Assembly (NCBI GenBank): GCA_046758865.1
Contig: JBHIBD010000077.1
Location: 1 to 8,770 of the forward strand
Source: JBHIBD01 sp046758865
GTDB lineage: Bacteria > Planctomycetota > Brocadiia > Brocadiales > Bathyanammoxibiaceae
Direction: 5' to 3'
DNA: 8,770 nucleotides
This document shows, in pieces, positions 5,288 through 8,770 of the stretch. The position numbers were made by a program, and so were the translations under genes. Each line of letters opens with the position of its first letter. The stretch's first letter is position 1. The notes below the pieces were generated by a model. It saw only the letters and a program-made list of their open reading frames with translations, searched no databases and was not told the origin of the DNA.

Positions 5288-5944
5288 CTAGGAAGAGCGT
5301 CTTATGTATATATCCTTGGCCGTATCTTCGTCCAGGGCAAGCTGTGTTTCACCCATAAATATCACCAGTGTGGGTTGTTTCTGGTGTACCCTTATGCTGG
5401 TTCCTGGCAGGAGGCCCAATGAGGAAAGCCTATCGAGCCTTGGATGGAACTTTGTGGTGATGTAGGCCACCTTTCCCTCTTCACCGGGAGATAATTCGGA
5501 GAGAGGCAGTACCAGTGGGCGGAGTGTCTTCCTCTCTCTCTGGCAACATTCGCCTGGCGGGATGACCTTTCCGTGGGGGCATCTTACGGGATGGCCGAGA
5601 AGGGTGCAGATACTGGTTGTGACCTCTTCTGAAAGGAAGTGCTCAAATTCACAGGCCGTAGAGTCCATCGCCTCATGCCCGACCTCTAGCACGTCTTTGA
5701 GCAGTCTCTCGGCCAGGCGGTGGCGCCTTATGACCTGCTCCGCCCCCTTTCTGCCAGAGGCACTTAACACGATAAAGGAGTCATATACACGAACAAGGCC
5801 TTTGCGCTCCATATCTGCAAGGACCGTTTCGACCGCTTCAGGGTCTATCCACTGGGCAACCATATTCTTGTCCACACGGCCCTGAAATTCCTCTTCGTGT
5901 GTCCATATGTGCTCTAGTATCTCATCTACATATTGTTCGCCCAT
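5288..5944 (-). CDS. DtxR/MntR-family metalloregulator fused to a FeoA domain
   Basis: The 218-residue protein has three parts. Residues 1-65 form a winged-helix DNA-binding domain (wing at about VRVYDSFIVLSASG). Residues 67-120 are the iron-dependent-repressor dimerisation domain. Its metal ligands line up with DtxR: His75 and Glu79 (RRHRLAE) and His90 for one site, Cys98, Glu101 and His102 (ACEFEH) for the other. The Cys is DtxR-like rather than MntR-like, pointing to Fe(II). After a Cys-containing linker (CPHGKVIPPGECC, 122-134), residues 147-215 form a FeoA SH3-like domain. GGGAGGG lies 10 bases upstream of the ATG, and feoB ends 18 bases upstream, so the two genes are co-transcribed. Likely role: iron-sensing repressor of the feo genes, with the FeoA part either stabilising the repressor or helping FeoB. 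No separate feoA or feoC is present in the window. Confidence 0.9.
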   Translation of the reverse strand: MGEQYVDEILEHIWTHEEEFQGRVDKNMVAQWIDPEAVETVLADMERKGLVRVYDSFIVLSASGRKGAEQVIRRHRLAERLLKDVLEVGHEAMDSTACEFEHFLSEEVTTSICTLLGHPVRCPHGKVIPPGECCQRERKTLRPLVLPLSELSPGEEGKVAYITTKFHPRLDRLSSLGLLPGTSIRVHQKQPTLVIFMGETQLALDEDTAKDIYIRRSS

Positions 5945-5962
5945 CGATATAAAGCCCTCCCG

Positions 5963-8248
5963 TCAAAAGGCACGCAGTATCAGGTTCAGTATACCACCGA
6001 CCAGAAAGGCGTATGGTATTATAAAGATAATTATTAGCATTGAACGGGCGATGCCCCTTTCTTTTATCATAACAAAAAAGTTGGCGATGCAGGGGACAAA
6101 AAGTGTGATGACCACAAGGGCTACAATAAGCTGTATGGGGTCTATGCCTGAGGCGCCCTGGGCCTGCCCCAGGGTCTTAAAGATGCTTACTGCACCGTAA
6201 TCCCTTCTCAGGAAGCCCAGGATAAAGCCCTCAGAGGTCTCCTTGGGCAGGTCAAGGAGGCCCACAACATGGCCACCACCCTGCTGGATGTATTTCAGTA
6301 CTCCCACCTCGTTTGCAATAAATAGCGCCAGTGTACCCAGGATAAAGAGAGGAACGGCCTCCTTCAGGAACCACTTTGTCCTGTATAGCGTCTTTACAAG
6401 TATGTTAGTTATCTTTGGAAGACGGAAGGGCGGTATTTCAATAATAAAGTCTGAGCGTCCCCCAGGTAGGACCTTCGAGGCAACGAAACCGACCAGGAGG
6501 AGCTGCGCACCTATGATGAAGACATAGAGTGCAAAATACAACCCCGAAATGCCCCCCAGGACGAAGGCGATAACACCAAGCTGCGCTGAGCAGGGTACCG
6601 CCAGGGCAAGTAGCAGTGTGGATATTATCCTCTCTTTCCTTGTATCCAGTATCCTAGTAGTCAGCGTTGCCATGGTTACACAACCAAGGCCAAGGACCAT
6701 AGGCAGGACGGCCTTGCCCGTCAGACCTATCTTCTTAAAGAGTCTGTCGAGCATTACTGCCAGACGAGGCAGGTAGCCGCTGTCTTCCATCAGTCCAAAT
6801 GCCAGGAAAAAGAAGGTGACTATAGGGAGGACTATTGCGACGGAGTAGGTGATTGCCACCTGAATAATGCCTGCTTCGCTGCCGAGGAAGAACCTGTAAG
6901 CGATGTGTTCGGGGCTTATTACCATCCGTGCCAGGGTGCCCAGATAGTAATTGATGCCCTGGAACGGAACGTGGGTAATGGTGTACTCGATACTCGTAAA
7001 TGGCACACCGACCCAGAGGTCAAACCCTCCCGAGGGTGCTCCAGCCTGCCCGAATATCTTGTTCTCAAGGAAGTTTACACACGTCCCTGCACCAAATTCT
7101 CCTACCATCTTGTATATCACCCACAGGATGACGACGAGTGTTGGATAGGCAGCTACTGGGTGCATGGTCAGGTTGCCCAGCACCTCGGAGATGGTCCTCT
7201 TGGTTTTTAGTTCTCTTTTGTAAAGATGCACGGATGTCAGTGTGCATGCGGCTACGCCACCAGCCAGGTTCAGAGTGAGGTTCAAAAAGAAGGGGGGCGA
7301 GAATTGCCTGGAAAAAAGAAACTGGACCAGGTCCATTACCTTGTAGCCCACCGCAAATGAGAATAAAGGTATCAGGAAGAAGAAAAACAATGCGCGTAAG
7401 AAGGGATTGGACTCAGCCCTCCTTAAGGGGCGTTGTACTACTTTTTGTACAAGTTTATCAACAAAGGCGCCTCGCTTCTTGCCTATTATATAACTTACGG
7501 GGTCGGTGAACCTGCTCTGTAGTGTATCCCTTGTCCTGTTTATATCTTTTATAGATTCCTTGTCTAGTAGTTTCTTGAGTCTCTTCTCCAGGTTAGGATC
7601 GCCTGAGAGGAGCATTAATGAGACTGCTCTCTTAGGATATCTTTCTGGCAAGAGAGATTCTATTTTGTTGATTGCGTCCTCCATTTCCTGTCCATAGTCG
7701 ATTCTCAGGGTGGGCTTCTTTGCGGTGGGTACAGAGTTTATTAGGTCCCCTATTCCTCGTTTTTCTGTAGCCACGGTCTTGACCACCTGCACACCGAGGA
7801 GGCCTTGAAGCTTTTGGGTGTTGATGTCGATGCCCCGCTCGAGACACTCGTCCCACATGTTCAGGTCTAGCACAACGGGAAGCTCCATCTCTGCCAGTTG
7901 TGTGGTAATGAGAAGACCCCTGCGGAGATTCTTGGAATCTACTACCTGTATTACCCTTTTTCCCCCCTCGAGGAGTATGTCGCGGGCCACCCTCTCGTCC
8001 TCTGACTGGGGGATAAGGCTGTTAACACCGGGTGTGTCAACTATCTCTACCCCTCCGTTGAGGCGTTTGCATATACCCCTTGATACGGTTACCGTGGTGC
8101 CTGGGTAATTGGATACTATCACGTATTTTCCAGTGAGGAGGCCGAAGATGACGCTCTTCCCCACGTTTGGGTTGCCCACCAGGGCCACTGTGGGGCGGCT
8201 TGACTTGGGTTTTGGCTGTTTGGTCTTTTTATTTTTTAGTCGCAGCAT
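5963..8248 (-). CDS. feoB: Ferrous iron transporter FeoB
   Basis: The 761-residue protein is a full-length FeoB, close to the usual 700-780. An N-terminal GTPase domain has G1 GNPNVGKS (25-32), G2-region YPGTTV (48-53), G3 DTPG (71-74) and G4 NMWD (130-133). A helical domain follows to about 280, then a membrane part with several hydrophobic segments (about 285-310, 320-342, 366-382, 462-486, 515-530, 545-592, 630-648, 707-728, 736-758). Gate-type motifs are FGLMEDSGYLPRLA (484-497), GLGCVTMATLTTRIL (520-534) and VPCSAQLGV (551-559). A second PC occurs at 719-720. The GC(V)TM core differs from the GCNVPA of E. coli FeoB. It imports Fe(II) across the inner membrane. An in-frame stop two codons before the ATG fixes the start, yet no ribosome binding site is seen. 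Promoter and Fur-like site lie just upstream. Confidence 0.95.
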   Translation of the reverse strand: MLRLKNKKTKQPKPKSSRPTVALVGNPNVGKSVIFGLLTGKYVIVSNYPGTTVTVSRGICKRLNGGVEIVDTPGVNSLIPQSEDERVARDILLEGGKRVIQVVDSKNLRRGLLITTQLAEMELPVVLDLNMWDECLERGIDINTQKLQGLLGVQVVKTVATEKRGIGDLINSVPTAKKPTLRIDYGQEMEDAINKIESLLPERYPKRAVSLMLLSGDPNLEKRLKKLLDKESIKDINRTRDTLQSRFTDPVSYIIGKKRGAFVDKLVQKVVQRPLRRAESNPFLRALFFFFLIPLFSFAVGYKVMDLVQFLFSRQFSPPFFLNLTLNLAGGVAACTLTSVHLYKRELKTKRTISEVLGNLTMHPVAAYPTLVVILWVIYKMVGEFGAGTCVNFLENKIFGQAGAPSGGFDLWVGVPFTSIEYTITHVPFQGINYYLGTLARMVISPEHIAYRFFLGSEAGIIQVAITYSVAIVLPIVTFFFLAFGLMEDSGYLPRLAVMLDRLFKKIGLTGKAVLPMVLGLGCVTMATLTTRILDTRKERIISTLLLALAVPCSAQLGVIAFVLGGISGLYFALYVFIIGAQLLLVGFVASKVLPGGRSDFIIEIPPFRLPKITNILVKTLYRTKWFLKEAVPLFILGTLALFIANEVGVLKYIQQGGGHVVGLLDLPKETSEGFILGFLRRDYGAVSIFKTLGQAQGASGIDPIQLIVALVVITLFVPCIANFFVMIKERGIARSMLIIIFIIPYAFLVGGILNLILRAF

Positions 8249-8263
8249 TTGTTAAGATGTATT

Positions 8264-8278
8264 TGAAAATGAGTCTCA
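8264..8278 (-). promoter_or_regulatory. Fur-box-like operator of feoB
   Basis: TGAAAATGAGTCTCA on the + strand fits the 7-1-7 Fur consensus TGATAAT-N-ATTATCA at 11 of 14 positions, and its two halves pair at 5 of 7. It covers about +3 to +17 from the predicted feoB transcription start and lies 15 bases before the ATG. Binding there would block initiation when iron is plentiful. No fur gene is in the window. The DtxR-type regulator encoded in the same operon could instead be the binder, although the site is not like the classic DtxR box. Confidence 0.5.
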
Positions 8279-8286
8279 GTAACAGC

Positions 8287-8315
8287 AGTATATTTATTTT
8301 TAATGCCGATGTCAA
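8287..8315 (-). promoter_or_regulatory. feoB promoter, sigma70 type
   Basis: On the minus strand a perfect TTGACA (complement of 8310-8315) is followed after exactly 17 bases by TATACT (complement of 8287-8292, 5 of 6). The predicted start is an A near 8280, giving a leader of about 32 nt that holds the Fur-like palindrome. This is the best promoter in the window. Confidence 0.7.
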
Positions 8316-8349
8316 CGAATTTACAATGCGGCAGAAACAGGTTTCTTAA

Positions 8350-8629
8350 TAAATACGTGTCACAGTGCCCTTGAATTGAGGGTTTTTGTTATATGTTGGG
8401 ACCCATGAAAAGGTCATATTTTAGTAGAATTTTTGGTAATCAGACGATATAAAGGGTTGCTAAGGGTGGGAGCTTTGAGGAGGTAGGGGAAAGCATACTA
8501 AGGTGAGAGATTAAACCTTTGGTTTATCTTGTAGTTTTCTCAGATGCTAGATGCTACCCTGATACTCTTAGGGCTATGTCAAGAACAGAAGGCTTCGGAG
8601 ACGAAAGCTAGGGCTTAGGTGATGTACCT
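8350..8629. other. Intergenic stretch with no recognisable gene
   Basis: Reading both strands I find only very short frames here. A weak hairpin (CCCT 8368-8371 with AGGG 8379-8382) followed by TTTTTGTT could be a poor + strand terminator, but nothing upstream on that strand needs one. TAAACC-TTT-GGTTTA (8512-8526) is a small perfect palindrome of unknown meaning. Confidence 0.5.
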
Positions 8630-8732
8630 GTCATTCTGAGGGAATGAAGTGACCGAAGCCATGCCACAGGCGGATGTGCCTCTGGCATCGAATCTCTAGA
8701 ACACTAGATTGCTTCGCTTCGCTCGCAATGAC
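8630..8732. repeat. 103-bp GTCATT...AATGAC dispersed repeat
   Basis: The ends GTCATT (8630-8635) and AATGAC (8727-8732) are inverted, with further partial symmetry inside (GAGGGAATGAAG against the complement of CTTCGCTTCGCTCG). I recognise the sequence type as a repeat seen in many copies in several environmental phyla, from memory. A shortened relative forms the hairpin at 102-139. No coding content. Confidence 0.6.
8658..8688 (+). repeat. Short palindromic unit nested in the 103-bp repeat
   Basis: ATGCCA (8661-8666) and AGGC (8668-8671) pair with GCCT (8678-8681) and TGGCAT (8683-8688), leaving one C-C mismatch and a 6-base loop. The left 16 bases (8658-8673) match 1511-1526 at 15 positions, and the complement matches 2458-2479 at 18 of 22. 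It interrupts the larger repeat between GACCGAAG and AATCTC. Confidence 0.6.
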
Positions 8733-8770
8733 GTATTGGGGCCGATTCGCTCTGCCTGTAACTTGGGCTT

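Noticed and set aside
8249..8280. Riboswitch in the feoB leader
   Set aside because: The leader is only about 32 nt and holds no structured aptamer. The palindrome fits a protein-binding operator better.
8167..8349. Plus-strand frame over the feoB start
   Set aside because: It is antisense to the feoB GTPase region and promoter and has no protein-like features.

Overview
The window looks like a chromosomal segment of a Gram-negative-type bacterium of roughly 50% G+C, most plausibly a planctomycete of the anammox-related (Brocadiales-like) kind. This assignment is an inference. It rests on three things: a CxxC protein of 182 residues that resembles planctomycete hypothetical proteins as I remember them, many short palindromic repeats of types common in such genomes, and several starts without a Shine-Dalgarno sequence. 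Nitrospirota or Desulfobacterota-like bacteria are not excluded.

Left part (1-1580, + strand): a CapA-like metallophosphatase gene (153-1130) is followed by a small glycine-rich lipoprotein gene (1192-1500). The lipoprotein gene has its own promoter (TTGACA-N17-TATCCT) starting one base after the capA stop, and a hairpin-plus-U-tract terminator at 1551-1580.

Middle (1501-2586): about 1.1 kb is densely packed with perfect or near-perfect palindromes. They include a 220-bp unit with 13-bp terminal inverted repeats, a series of hairpins flanked by GTAGGG/CCCTAC, and a CCCTCCC-type composite element. One short coding remnant (2066-2242, minus) sits among them. A promoter-like TTGGAA-N17-TATAAT at 2357-2385 points into the composite element and towards a small Cys-rich gene (2587-2856).

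Right part (2853-8248, minus strand): five genes read leftward. They are feoB (Fe(II) transporter), a DtxR-type metalloregulator fused to a FeoA domain, a membrane-anchored LysM/L,D-transpeptidase, a FchA-like cyclodeaminase/cyclohydrolase, and the zinc-ribbon-like 182-residue protein. The last of these overlaps the convergent 2587-2856 gene by four bases at the stop codons. feoB and the regulator form a tight iron module. A well-formed sigma70-type promoter (TTGACA-N17-TATACT) lies upstream of feoB, with a Fur-box-like palindrome just after the predicted transcription start. A second promoter-like site may start a separate transcript at the transpeptidase gene.

Right end (8350-8770): no convincing gene. 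It carries a 103-bp inverted-repeat element of the GTCATT...AATGAC family that contains a smaller palindromic unit also found at 1511 and, inverted, near 2458.

I see no secretion, defence or biosynthetic cluster. The parts most worth checking are the iron module with its regulatory site, and the way mobile palindromes appear to supply terminators, promoter parts and leader hairpins to neighbouring genes.
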